Assembly: GCA_934691725.1 (NCBI GenBank)
Contig: CAKUTF010000008.1
Coordinates: 1 to 64,000, forward strand
Direction: 5' to 3'
Length of the DNA: 64,000 nucleotides
DNA from: an uncultured Fibrobacter sp.
Lineage (GTDB): Bacteria > Fibrobacterota > Fibrobacteria > Fibrobacterales > Fibrobacteraceae
Part shown: piece after piece, positions 10,477 through 19,201 of the stretch
How positions within the stretch are numbered: the stretch's first letter is position 1
How the letters are laid out: each line of letters opens with the position of its first letter
The notes under the pieces: generated by a model
Database searches by the model: none
The model's input: the letters and a program-made list of their open reading frames with translations, nothing else
What the model was told of the DNA's origin: nothing
Program-made: the position numbers and the translations under genes

Positions 10477-11622
10477 ATGAAATTTTCCCTGCTGAGCTTG
10501 ATTCTGGCTGTCTACGCGGCAACTTTTTCTGGCTGTTTCCTCGCTCCGGGAATGGTGCTGAACGAATCCGCCGACGAGGAAGGTTCTATCGACACCTTGG
10601 CGGATTTCCAGGGTGCGAAGGTCCATTTGCAGAGCATCAACGCGAAAACCTTGGCGACGATGACCGGCGCATCCGGAAAGCCTTCTGTCGCGGCTCTCCC
10701 GGAAGAGCTTCTTTCCTACAAGCCCGAATCCTACCGGCTCGGACCTTTCGACATTGTCCAGGTGGTCATCTGGGAACATCCCGAACTGACAAGCCCGCTC
10801 GGGTCTTACCGGAGCGACAACGCGACGGGACAGCTGGTGAGCGAATCCGGCATCATGTTCTACCCGTATGTCGGGGAAATCAACGTGAACGGAAAGACGG
10901 TCGCCGAACTGCGTGCGGAGATAGTCCAGAGCCTTTCGAAGGTGCTGAACAATCCGCAAATCGATGTCCGTCTGCTGCAGAGCCAACGGCACAAGGTCTA
11001 TGTCCAGGGGTCCGTGTCGAAGCCGGGCGTGGTGACGCTGAACGATGTTCCGGTGACGCTTCTTGAAGCGATTAACCTGTGTGGCGGAGCCAATGCGCTT
11101 GCGAACCTTTCCCGCGTGGAGCTTTCCCGTGACGGCAAGAACTACGAACTAAACCTGCTCGCTCCCTATGCTGCGGGGCTAGGCCCGGGTGACGTGCTTC
11201 TGAAAGACGGCGACGCGATTCGCGTCCCGTCGGCTTCGGAGTCCAAGGTCTATCTGATGGGCGAGGTTCGCAGCCAGCAAGCCCTGGAATTCAAGGACGG
11301 GAAGCTTTCCCTTTCGGAAGCCCTCGCGACGGGCGGCGGGCTTCTTTCGGAATCGGCGAAGGCGGAAAACATCTATGTCATCCGGGCGGAGTCGGCGGAC
11401 GCTATTGATATCTTCCATCTGAACGCGCGAAATCCGATGGCCCTTGTCTTCGGCGACAAGTTCGCCCTTTTACCCGGCGATATCGTGTATGTGGATGCGA
11501 CTGGGCTTGCCCGCTGGAACCGCGTTGCGAAAATGCTCCTTCCGACGGCGCAGCTCATCTATTACGGAACGCAGGCGGTGCATACGACGCACACGGCGAA
11601 GGAAGACATTACAAATTGGTAG
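10477..11622 (+). CDS. Polysaccharide export outer-membrane lipoprotein (Wza-like)
   Basis: A 381-residue lipoprotein with a lipobox ending in TFSGC, so it should be lipidated at about Cys21. It has a polysaccharide-export domain (about 83-175; YRLGPFDIVQVVIWEHPEL, LNNPQIDVRLL) and two SLBB domains (HKVYVQGSVSKPGVVTLN from about 180; SKVYLMGEVRSQQALEF from about 265). Such proteins form the outer-membrane channel for capsule or exopolysaccharide together with a Wzc-type kinase; a kinase of that type lies at 49728-51884, away from this gene. ATG 10477 is chosen for GAGGTC 7 nt upstream and the signal peptide; an upstream in-frame ATG at 10417 is less likely. Confidence 0.88.
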   Translation: MKFSLLSLILAVYAATFSGCFLAPGMVLNESADEEGSIDTLADFQGAKVHLQSINAKTLATMTGASGKPSVAALPEELLSYKPESYRLGPFDIVQVVIWEHPELTSPLGSYRSDNATGQLVSESGIMFYPYVGEINVNGKTVAELRAEIVQSLSKVLNNPQIDVRLLQSQRHKVYVQGSVSKPGVVTLNDVPVTLLEAINLCGGANALANLSRVELSRDGKNYELNLLAPYAAGLGPGDVLLKDGDAIRVPSASESKVYLMGEVRSQQALEFKDGKLSLSEALATGGGLLSESAKAENIYVIRAESADAIDIFHLNARNPMALVFGDKFALLPGDIVYVDATGLARWNRVAKMLLPTAQLIYYGTQAVHTTHTAKEDITNW

Positions 11623-11684
11623 CCTAGCCGTTTTTCCCTTGCAAAAAAAATTTTGTCGCTACTTGTTTTTTTCGACTTGATGTG

Positions 11685-11692
11685 TATATTTG
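11685..11692 (+). promoter_or_regulatory. TAnnTTTG promoter box (TATATTTG) with upstream TTG
   Basis: TATATTTG at 11685-11692 is a perfect match to the Bacteroidetes -7 consensus, with TTG at 11663-11665 and a 19-bp spacer, matching the expected -33 element. The box ends only 4 bp before the next ATG, so the transcript would be nearly leaderless. Confidence 0.6.
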
Positions 11693-11696
11693 CGCT

Positions 11697-11858
11697 ATGA
11701 GTGCTGAAAACGCTAAACGCCCGGAACGCCCTTTCTGGAGTCGCAAGAACCAGAAGGCCTATCGGGTGAATCGGATTTTAATCTATGCGACGATGTTCCT
11801 TGCGCTCGCTGCTGCGGGAATCATCTGGTTTGGCGTGAACAGCGCTTTGGGTAAATAA
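11697..11858 (+). CDS. Small single-pass membrane protein (53 aa)
   Basis: A 53-residue open reading frame that starts MSAENAKRPERPFWSRKNQK, is strongly basic in its first half, and ends in one transmembrane helix (about 28-49, ILIYATMFLALAAAGIIWFGV). It is supported by a consensus promoter box just upstream and by tight spacing (14 bp) to the next small gene. The positive-inside rule puts the N-terminus in the cytoplasm. The family is unknown to me; it could be an inner-membrane anchor or adaptor for the envelope genes around it. Confidence 0.6.
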   Translation: MSAENAKRPERPFWSRKNQKAYRVNRILIYATMFLALAAAGIIWFGVNSALGK

Positions 11859-11872
11859 AAGCGAGGTGCAAG

Positions 11873-12112
11873 ATGAACTTGAAGAAGAACATGGACATGG
11901 AAGTTTCCGAAACGCTGTATTGCGGACGTCGTCCCAAGAGCGAAGGCATCGAACCGTCCGTTCCCCTGTCTAGCGAAGAAGAGGAAGAAGAGGACGAAGA
12001 AGAGGACGAAGAGAACCTCGACGACGAAGTGAACTTCGACAAGCCGACGTTTAACGGTCACCAGAACCAGATCTGGAACGACTACGCGGAAGATCTGGAC
12101 TACGATTCGTGA
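11873..12112 (+). CDS. Small acidic protein (79 aa)
   Basis: A 79-residue cytoplasmic protein with an extreme acidic run in its middle (SSEEEEEEDEEEDEEN, about 42-57) and no membrane segment. The ATG follows GCGAGGTG. Its stop overlaps the start of the transglycosylase gene (GTGA), so the two are translationally coupled. I do not recognise it; the acidic tract recalls nucleic-acid-mimic or chaperone-like small proteins, but this is only composition. It forms an apparent operon with the 53-residue membrane protein and mltD. Confidence 0.6.
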   Translation: MNLKKNMDMEVSETLYCGRRPKSEGIEPSVPLSSEEEEEEDEEEDEENLDDEVNFDKPTFNGHQNQIWNDYAEDLDYDS

Positions 12113-14064
12113 TCCATTCCCTGAAACGGGGGATTCTGTTTTTGGCTGCAAGTGCAGCCGTGTCTCTTTTTGTCTCCTGTGCTGGGAACGCTCCTGTCTA
12201 TACCCCGGAAGCGGAGGAATCCTTTGTTTCCCGGGCGATGAGCGACTGGGTTTCTCCGGATGCGGAAAAGAGGGAGTCTTGGCAGCAGTACCAGTTCGCC
12301 TTGCAGGCGATGGAGGACGAGGATTGGCTTGTCGCGAGGCATCACTTGGATCTTGCGCTGAAAAAGCTTGTCGAGGAAAACTACGATTCCCTCTATTCGC
12401 CGTTTGCGCGTCCGGAGGATTCCCTGTATCGGCGGGACATGCCGAAAAAAATCATCGCGGCGCTGGATGAAGTCTATCCGGGAATTCTCGGGATGGGGGA
12501 GGACGCTTCGACATATGTACGCTACGAGTTCGAGGATGCCGGGCTCGACAATCTGGATGAACCGCCGCTCGACAGTGCGGAACGCATAGAAATCGAAAGC
12601 TTTCTCGATACGCTCAACCGTGCCGAATTTTCGCTCCCCGTGGAGTTCAACGACCGCGTGATGCAGGAAATCCTGTATATGACTACCCGGGCGCACGATT
12701 TTACCGAGGCTTCTCTTTCGCGGAAAACCGCTTTCGAGGAGATGATCTACGCGAAGATCGATTCGATGGGGATGCCGCGCGACCTGATCTATCTAGCGCT
12801 TGTGGAATCGGGCTACAAGATCAAGGCTTACAGCCGGGCGAAGGCGGCTGGGCTTTGGCAGTTCATTCCGGCGACGGGAAAGCGTTACGGGCTTTACCAG
12901 GATTTCTGGATAGACATGCGGCGGAATCCGGAACGCTCGACTACGGCGGCGCTTCGCTACCTGCAACGGCTGAAGGATGAATTTGGCGACTGGCTCATGG
13001 CGATGGCCGCATACAACTGCGGGGAAGGCTGCGTGCGTCGGCGGATTCGGGATGTGAAAGCGGATACGCTCTGGGATTCGACCCGGACGGTCACCTACTG
13101 GGACCTGGAGCTTCCCAAGGAGACGATGCACTATGTGCCGCGGATTCTCGCCGCGATGACGATCGGGCATTACCCGGGACATTACGGAATGACCGTGGAA
13201 AAGCGGGAGCGGATGCCGTTCGACACGGTGACTGTCGTGGAATTCATGCCGCTCGACCAGGTTGCGCAGGCGGCAGGCGTTGATACCAAGACAATCCAGG
13301 AGCTGAACCTTGAACTCAGCCGCTGGTGCACGCCGCCGAAGGAAAGCGGTTACGTGCTGCGCATTCCTGAAGGTTCCCGGGATTCTTTCCTCGTCGCCTA
13401 CGAAAAGATGGACAAGAAGACGTTTTCGAGATGGCAGTATCACAAGGTGCGGACCGGGGAAAACCTGGGAAAGATTTCCCGGATGTACGGCGTTTCGGTA
13501 AAGGATATCCAGTCGGCGAACCATTTGAAGAACACCCGGATTAGGCAGGGACAGACGCTCCTGATTCCGCTGCCGTCAAGCGCCTATCCGTCCAAGGCGA
13601 AAAAAACGGCTTCGGGCAAAGCCACCCCGTCCGAAAAATCGGGACGTTCTGCGCGCAAGTACAAGGTTCGCGCCGGGGACAACCTGAGTTCTATCGGGCG
13701 CAAGTTCGGCGTGTCCGTTTCGAGTCTCAAGACGTGGAACGGTCTCGACGATTCGGGGAACATCAAGGCCGGAGATTTTCTCTACGTGGCGCAGCCTCGT
13801 TTCGAAACTTCGGACTCTGCGCCTTCAGGAGCGTCAAAGTCGGCTGAGCCTAAGGTTTCCCAAAATCCGACAGCCAAGAGTTCCTCGGCCCCGAAAAAAT
13901 CCGCTAGGGAAAACTTCATTTCGCATACGGTCGTCTCCGGGGAATCGCTCTGGGACATCTCCCGGAAATACGGCGTCTCGATCGAGGAAATCGTCGAATG
14001 GAACAACAAAAAATCGACAAAGGTGAAAGCCGGCGAAGTCCTGAAAATCAAGACTCCGCGTTAG
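12109..14064 (+). CDS. mltD: Membrane-bound lytic murein transglycosylase with three LysM domains (MltD-like)
   Basis: Cleaves glycan strands of peptidoglycan with formation of 1,6-anhydromuramic ends. It is a 651-residue lipoprotein (lipobox near SLFVSC, Cys about 24). The SLT domain is at about 205-330, with catalytic Glu at about 233 in LALVESGYKIKAYSRAKAAG, followed by GLWQFIPATGKRYGL and AYNCGEGCV. Three LysM peptidoglycan-binding repeats follow at about 445-490, 520-565 and 604-650, joined by Ser/Lys-rich linkers. It starts at GTG 12109, overlapping the preceding stop; the signal peptide begins right there. The domain plan and length match MltD closely. Confidence 0.92.
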   Translation: MIHSLKRGILFLAASAAVSLFVSCAGNAPVYTPEAEESFVSRAMSDWVSPDAEKRESWQQYQFALQAMEDEDWLVARHHLDLALKKLVEENYDSLYSPFARPEDSLYRRDMPKKIIAALDEVYPGILGMGEDASTYVRYEFEDAGLDNLDEPPLDSAERIEIESFLDTLNRAEFSLPVEFNDRVMQEILYMTTRAHDFTEASLSRKTAFEEMIYAKIDSMGMPRDLIYLALVESGYKIKAYSRAKAAGLWQFIPATGKRYGLYQDFWIDMRRNPERSTTAALRYLQRLKDEFGDWLMAMAAYNCGEGCVRRRIRDVKADTLWDSTRTVTYWDLELPKETMHYVPRILAAMTIGHYPGHYGMTVEKRERMPFDTVTVVEFMPLDQVAQAAGVDTKTIQELNLELSRWCTPPKESGYVLRIPEGSRDSFLVAYEKMDKKTFSRWQYHKVRTGENLGKISRMYGVSVKDIQSANHLKNTRIRQGQTLLIPLPSSAYPSKAKKTASGKATPSEKSGRSARKYKVRAGDNLSSIGRKFGVSVSSLKTWNGLDDSGNIKAGDFLYVAQPRFETSDSAPSGASKSAEPKVSQNPTAKSSSAPKKSARENFISHTVVSGESLWDISRKYGVSIEEIVEWNNKKSTKVKAGEVLKIKTPR

Positions 14065-14122
14065 ATTTCTATTTTTCCCCTATGGCGATTTTCAACCATT
14101 TATTTTCAAAAAGCGGCGAGAT

Positions 14123-16300
14123 ATGAAAAAAGCGTTTCGCATCACCGGAATCTGTGCGCTTGTCCTTTGCGTCCTCTTTTTTGCGCTGTGCCTTTTTGCA
14201 CCTCGAATCGCCAAGGGGTATGTCGAAAGCCATTCGAAGGAATTTATCGGTCGGCGCGTCCAGATAGAAAGCGTCTCGTTCAACCCGTTCCGCTTCTCCG
14301 TTTCCGTCAAGGGCTTTGCCGTTTTTGAAAAGGACGATTCGACGAAATTCCTCTCGTTCCGGGAATTCTATGTCAACGCCGATCCTCTGCGACTTTTCTC
14401 GGGAAACATCTCTCTTTCGGAAGTGCGGCTGGATTCTCCCTTTGCGCACATCGAGAAGGACGGGGAAGTCTTCAATTTCTCGGACATTCTCGAACGCTTT
14501 GCTTCGGATTCGGCGAACGTTTCCGCAGAAAAAAAGGATTCCTCGGGCGCAAACGCGTTTCCGTTCGGGATTTCCGTTCGGCAAATAGCGATTCTTTCGG
14601 GGGACATTCTCTATGACGATAGCGAGGTGAACTCCCACATCGGCATTAGGGATTTTTCGTTGTGCATTCCCGAGGTCTATTTTTCGAACAGGAAGACGTC
14701 GCTCGGCGTGAACCTCGAATTTGCGGACGGCGGAACACTGCACGTGGAAAGCGACTACGCGATGGAAAGCGGGGATTTTTCACTCGATGTCGCCCTTTCG
14801 AAATTTTCCCTGTCGGCGGTGAAGCCTTATCTTGAAACCGCCTTGAATTTCAAGGATCTTTCGGGGAAAGCGAACGTCGCCCTTTCGCTTTCGGGGAACG
14901 TGAACGATGTCCTCGCTTCCGTTTCGCAGGGAAAAGTTTCGCTCGATAGCGTCCTTCTCACGGAAAATTCCGGGAAGACGATGGGTGTGGAAGCGCTCGA
15001 AATCCGGATTGCCGAGGCGAACCTGAAGGAAAACCGCTTCGTTGTAGATTCCGTTTCGGTCCGCGGAGCGTCCGCCCACTTTGACCTGTTTAAAAATTCG
15101 AACAATGTCGAAGCGTTGCTTTTGAAGAAAAAAACGGAAACGAAACCGGATTCGGCTGTTGTCCCCGCGAAATCTCCGGCGGCGGATTCTGCGGAGCCGG
15201 CGAAGCTCGACTTGCTTGTAAAAAGATTCTCCGTTGCGGATACGCGCTTCGCCTTGGAGGACCACACGGTTCCGGGAGGCTTTCGCTATGTCGTTTCGGG
15301 AATTTCGCTTGTGGCTTCGAATGTCGCGCTCGACAGGGAAACGCGTGTCGATGTCCGGGCGTCCCTTCCGCATGGCGGATCGGTGAAGGCCTTTGCCAAG
15401 TTCAACCCGGCGGATGCGAATCGTCTAGATGCAAATATCTCGGTGAAAAACGTCTCGATGAAGGATTTTTCCGTCTATTCGGAGCATTACACGGGCTATC
15501 CCATCACGGCGGGGGCTTTCGGGTTTGCATCCGACAATCTCGTCCGCAATGGGAATATTGACAGCCGGAACAATATCGACATCTACAACCTGACAGTCGG
15601 GGACAAGCCTTCCGGGGCGAAGCCCGAATACACGGTGCCGATGAAAATCGCGCTCTACATCCTCAAGGACAAGGATGGAAAGATTGCGTTCGACGTTCCC
15701 GTGAAGGGAAATCTCCGGGACCCGAAGTTTTCGTATGGGAAGATCATCTGGCAGACGGTGATGAACCTGATGGTGAAAGTGGCGCTTTCCCCGGCGAAGT
15801 TCCTGTTCGGGGGTTCTCTGCCGAGCGACTTCCCGTTTGACGTCGCCGCGGACGACTTCACGAGCGAACAATACGGCATCGCTTCGGACTGGACGCGCGT
15901 CCTTTCGGAAAGGCCTGGCGCGGTCCTTGCAATTGTCGAAGCGTTCCGCCCCGAAGAGGAACTCGAAGCGTTTGCGCTGGACATGGAAAAGCTCGACTTT
16001 TACAGGCAGAAGGCGGGACGCTCGGAACTCACCCCGGTTGAGCGGAAGGCGGCGCTCGAAGCGGACGCCTCGGACGAAGCGTTCAAGGCTTTCGCTTTGA
16101 CGTGGACCCGCCCTTCGGATGCGGAACTTTTCGCGCAAATGGAAAAGCTTTCCGGTCTGCGCCGTGAAAGGCTCTTGAAGGCTCTTTCCGCCTTGACGGG
16201 AGTGTCATCGAAAAATCTGGCCGTGCGAAAGGCAACGGCGAAGGAAATTGCCTCCTGGGGCAAAAAATCGGTTTATCGCATGGTGGTTGAATTCCCGTGA
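14123..16300 (+). CDS. AsmA/DUF748-type (TamB-like) envelope protein
   Basis: A 725-residue protein with an N-terminal membrane anchor (about 5-28) and a long periplasmic beta-rich part with repeated short motifs such as GRRVQIESVSFNPFRFSVSVKGF, FSVYSEHYTGYPITAGAF and LKDKDGKIAFDVPVKGNLRDPKFSYGKI, typical of DUF748/AsmA proteins. These are thought to carry lipid between the two membranes. Its stop overlaps the GTG of the next gene, which encodes an Omp85-like barrel, so the pair resembles TamB-TamA in order and coupling. The family assignment is good; the lipid-transport role is by analogy. Confidence 0.75.
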   Translation: MKKAFRITGICALVLCVLFFALCLFAPRIAKGYVESHSKEFIGRRVQIESVSFNPFRFSVSVKGFAVFEKDDSTKFLSFREFYVNADPLRLFSGNISLSEVRLDSPFAHIEKDGEVFNFSDILERFASDSANVSAEKKDSSGANAFPFGISVRQIAILSGDILYDDSEVNSHIGIRDFSLCIPEVYFSNRKTSLGVNLEFADGGTLHVESDYAMESGDFSLDVALSKFSLSAVKPYLETALNFKDLSGKANVALSLSGNVNDVLASVSQGKVSLDSVLLTENSGKTMGVEALEIRIAEANLKENRFVVDSVSVRGASAHFDLFKNSNNVEALLLKKKTETKPDSAVVPAKSPAADSAEPAKLDLLVKRFSVADTRFALEDHTVPGGFRYVVSGISLVASNVALDRETRVDVRASLPHGGSVKAFAKFNPADANRLDANISVKNVSMKDFSVYSEHYTGYPITAGAFGFASDNLVRNGNIDSRNNIDIYNLTVGDKPSGAKPEYTVPMKIALYILKDKDGKIAFDVPVKGNLRDPKFSYGKIIWQTVMNLMVKVALSPAKFLFGGSLPSDFPFDVAADDFTSEQYGIASDWTRVLSERPGAVLAIVEAFRPEEELEAFALDMEKLDFYRQKAGRSELTPVERKAALEADASDEAFKAFALTWTRPSDAELFAQMEKLSGLRRERLLKALSALTGVSSKNLAVRKATAKEIASWGKKSVYRMVVEFP

Positions 16301-18048
16301 AATGGATGCTCTGGATTTTTTTAGCCGCGACTGCGTTTGCGGCAACGCCTGTTTTTGACCGCGTCCTTTTGCGTCCTTCGGCGGATTCGCTCGTGTATTT
16401 TCGGGTCGATTCGATCGTTGTGGAAAACGGCGACGCGTTTGACGACTCCAAGGCTTATTCGTGGGCGGACAGCCTGGTCTATGCTGTCGGAAACGTCGTC
16501 CATATCGAAACGCGAAAGTCCGTCGTGGAGAAGCTCGTGCTCTTTGATGTCGGCGATTCGGTTAATTTGTACGAACTCATCGAAAGCGAGAAAAAGCTGC
16601 GGAGCCAGGCCTATATCGCCGATGCGCATATCACGCGCGAAATTTCTCCGTCGGGGAAGAACATCGTCCGGGTGAAGACGAGCGATACGTGGACGCTCAC
16701 GATTCCGCTTTCGGTGGAGCGCCCGAGCGACGGTCCGCTCTACTACGGGATTGGTGTCTGGGAAAATAATTTTCTGGGTTTCGGCCAGACGATCGGCGTC
16801 TATTATTCGCACGACGAATTTCGCGACCGCTTCATGGGCCTTTACAACAACAGCAACTTTCTCTTTCGGCACAACGCCTTCGAAGCGTCCGTTTCGCGGA
16901 ACACGGACGGTTACACGCACTATGCGACGATGTACAGGCCTTATCTTTCGCGGAGCAGGAACGAATGGGCCTATACCGCGGCGGGATACCTGAACAAGTC
17001 GGACGTGAAGTACTATTGGACGGGGAAGCTTCCGACGGAGACCGTGGGTGTTTCTGTCGCCGACAGCGTCCGCGAATCCCTCTCGGCGTTCAACCGGAAA
17101 CACGGAAACGAGATTCTCCGGGTGAAGCGCATCGAGGAGGATTCGGCGAGCTTCCGGCTGGGACATTCCTTCGGCGGCGAGGAATTCAAGATCTACCTGG
17201 CGTTAAGTTACGATTACCATCGTCTGGGACGCTCCTACGCTTCGGCTTCAAGGAAAATTTTTCTTTTGGACGGCGAACCGACCGCCGTGGATTCCGCCTC
17301 GGTCCGGGACTGGATTCCCGAAATGCTCGATTCGCGCTTCGGGGCGAGCATCACGCTTTCGCGGATCCGCTACGACCGCCTGGTCAATTTTAAACATGCG
17401 AAGTGGACGGAAGATGTCGATAAGGGCTATTCCGTAAAGGTCGGATTTTCCAAGAACTGGAAATCGCTCGGGGCGATGGACGACGATGCGCGCTTGGATT
17501 ACGGAATCTACCTGGCTCTCGGTTCCCGGATGCACCATCTCATTTTGAACGCGAAGTCGCACTTCTATTTCGATTCGGATACGCGCCGCGACATCTACGA
17601 GTTCGCTTCGGCGGAATACATCTGGCGTTCAAACGAATGGTTTTCGACGAGGGTTTCCGGCTATATGGACGCCTTCAAGCGGTCCGCCTATGGTCGGCAG
17701 CTTTCGCTCGGCGGTCTCCAGAACCAGGAATTTTATGGATTCCCGACTTATCTCTATACGGGACAGGCGCGCTTTTACGGACAGATCGAGGAGCGCTTCT
17801 TTCCCCATTTTGAAATCGGGACGGTCGCCCCGGTGTTCGCGGCTTTTTTCAAGGCGGGGGAAACCGCGTCCAAGGTTCATCTCTTTGAACCGGACGATCT
17901 GACTTACATCGCCGGCTTCGGGGTCCGCTTTGCGATGACGAAATCCGTCTCGGGGCTTGTGAACCACCTGGACTTTAGCTGGCCGCTCAACGGGCCGCTC
18001 GTTTCGCCGTATCCGCGAATCGCCCTCATCGGGCTTTTCTCCCTTTAA
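16297..18048 (+). CDS. Omp85/TamA-like outer-membrane beta-barrel protein
   Basis: A 583-residue exported protein: signal peptide (1-16, ending TAFA), then one or two POTRA-like modules (VEKLVLFDVGDSVNLYELIESEKKLRSQAYIADA, about 70-105; then about 110-145, FVRVKTSDTWT region), then a long alternating beta-strand region (about 150-583) rich in Tyr and aromatic strand ends and finishing in a hydrophobic terminal strand. It begins at GTG 16297 overlapping the preceding stop by 4 bp. The coupling to an AsmA/TamB-like gene supports a TamA-like role. It has fewer POTRA modules than TamA or BamA, so exact membership is uncertain. Confidence 0.65.
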   Translation: MKWMLWIFLAATAFAATPVFDRVLLRPSADSLVYFRVDSIVVENGDAFDDSKAYSWADSLVYAVGNVVHIETRKSVVEKLVLFDVGDSVNLYELIESEKKLRSQAYIADAHITREISPSGKNIVRVKTSDTWTLTIPLSVERPSDGPLYYGIGVWENNFLGFGQTIGVYYSHDEFRDRFMGLYNNSNFLFRHNAFEASVSRNTDGYTHYATMYRPYLSRSRNEWAYTAAGYLNKSDVKYYWTGKLPTETVGVSVADSVRESLSAFNRKHGNEILRVKRIEEDSASFRLGHSFGGEEFKIYLALSYDYHRLGRSYASASRKIFLLDGEPTAVDSASVRDWIPEMLDSRFGASITLSRIRYDRLVNFKHAKWTEDVDKGYSVKVGFSKNWKSLGAMDDDARLDYGIYLALGSRMHHLILNAKSHFYFDSDTRRDIYEFASAEYIWRSNEWFSTRVSGYMDAFKRSAYGRQLSLGGLQNQEFYGFPTYLYTGQARFYGQIEERFFPHFEIGTVAPVFAAFFKAGETASKVHLFEPDDLTYIAGFGVRFAMTKSVSGLVNHLDFSWPLNGPLVSPYPRIALIGLFSL

Positions 18049-18064
18049 TTTGAGTTGAGGTTCT

Positions 18065-18352
18065 ATGCACCGGAAGCTTTATCTCGTCGAAATCGGAGTA
18101 GGAATCGTCGCCATGGTCCTCGGGACATGGATCAGCGTTCTCGTCTTTCGGGAAGGCTTTTTCGCCGGGGCGCTGATGCTCGTTGTAACGGGCGCCTTGA
18201 GCGCGCTTCTCGGATTCAAGGAATACAAAAACATCCACGGCCCATCTTGGCAGGAGACCTTCCTGAAAATTCTCCGACGGACGATGCTTTTCCTGAACCT
18301 GATGCTCTCGATTGTTGTCGCGGGAACTCTTGTTTCGATGCTTGCCGCCTAG
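18065..18352 (+). CDS. Small three-helix membrane protein (95 aa)
   Basis: A 95-residue protein with three hydrophobic segments (about 8-28, 32-50 and 72-93) and a short amphipathic loop (KEYKNIHGPSWQETFLKILRR). It follows the TamA-like gene by 16 bp with GAGG upstream, so it may be the last gene of that operon. Its stop lies only 1 bp from the stop of the convergent lipoprotein gene, with no terminator space between. Family not recognised. Confidence 0.6.
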   Translation: MHRKLYLVEIGVGIVAMVLGTWISVLVFREGFFAGALMLVVTGALSALLGFKEYKNIHGPSWQETFLKILRRTMLFLNLMLSIVVAGTLVSMLAA

Positions 18353-18353
18353 A

Positions 18354-18719
18354 TTATTCCGCGTTTGCCGGGGTGAGCTTCTTGAACTGTTCCCGGTAAG
18401 AGGCTTCGTCGATGCGGGCATACTTGGAAACGATCGTCCCGAACAGGTAGAACGCGGAGTCCTTTTCGACGCGCATGGAGAAAGGCATGTCGAGCGAGTT
18501 TGTCCCGGTGAGGACCGAATCGCCTTCGATGTGGGCGGAAAGGTCCCCGTTGATGTTGCGGATCGTGTAGAGATTTTCGCCGGGCGCGGTCTGGAAAACT
18601 TCGAAAATCATGTTGTCTTCGCCTTGCCAGAAACCGGTGAAGACGGGCTTTTCCTTTGTCGAGCAGGATGCAAGGAGCGAAAGCGCTATGGCCGATACGA
18701 AATACAAAATTTTTTTCAT
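18354..18719 (-). CDS. Small lipoprotein of unknown function (121 aa)
   Basis: An exported lipoprotein with lipobox LLASC (Cys about 16). The mature part (KEKPVFTGFWQGEDNMIFEVFQ onward) is beta-rich and resembles small calycin-like or lipocalin-like folds: TGFWQGED, an internal GDSVLTGTNS strand pair, and a short C-terminal helix. ATG 18719 is chosen because GGAGAAG precedes it and the signal peptide starts there; the longer in-frame extension to 18845 is not plausible. It is convergent with the gene on its left. Confidence 0.6.
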   Translation of the reverse strand: MKKILYFVSAIALSLLASCSTKEKPVFTGFWQGEDNMIFEVFQTAPGENLYTIRNINGDLSAHIEGDSVLTGTNSLDMPFSMRVEKDSAFYLFGTIVSKYARIDEASYREQFKKLTPANAE

Positions 18720-18781
18720 GTTCTTCTCCATTCTTTGGATAAGATAATAAAACACAAAAGGAAAATCTATCTTTCTTTGGT

Positions 18782-19201
18782 ATGAAGCGTTTCTTTTTTG
18801 GGTGCCTTTTTGCCGTGTCGCTTGCCTGTGCGGAATGGGGCGCAAAAGATGTCCATACCTTGCTTTTGAAGCGGACTGCGCAGAAGCCCGGAGTGCAGAC
18901 GGGGAAGCTTGAACCGGCGCTCGATTCGGCGGGTCTCGTCGCGGTCGCCGAGTTTCACCGGGTGATGGGGGATTCTTACCGGCCGACGATTACGAGCGCG
19001 AACGATTTTGCCTGGCATGTCCGTTTTTCCAAGCATTATTACAACAGGGCTTTGGACTTTCGGCTTTTTGACGTTCCCCGGGGAAAGCGGTCCGGGCTGG
19101 TCCTTTCGATACGCCGCAAGCTGGGAAACCGTTTCCGCGTCCTGTGGGAAAATGCCGGTCAAAGCGGCGAGCATCTGCATATCGAACTTTCTGGAGATTA
19201 G
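18782..19201 (+). CDS. M15-type (D-Ala-D-Ala carboxypeptidase-like) exported peptidase
   Basis: A 139-residue exported protein. It has a short signal peptide (1-17) and a small domain with SKHYYNRALDFRLF (first His and Asp zinc ligands) and GEHLHIELSG (last His ligand), the arrangement of the hedgehog/DD-peptidase fold used by M15 peptidoglycan peptidases. It probably trims peptide stems of cell-wall peptidoglycan in the periplasm. The box TATCTTT lies about 9 bp upstream of the ATG. It is short for the family but keeps the metal-binding elements. Confidence 0.72.
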   Translation: MKRFFFGCLFAVSLACAEWGAKDVHTLLLKRTAQKPGVQTGKLEPALDSAGLVAVAEFHRVMGDSYRPTITSANDFAWHVRFSKHYYNRALDFRLFDVPRGKRSGLVLSIRRKLGNRFRVLWENAGQSGEHLHIELSGD

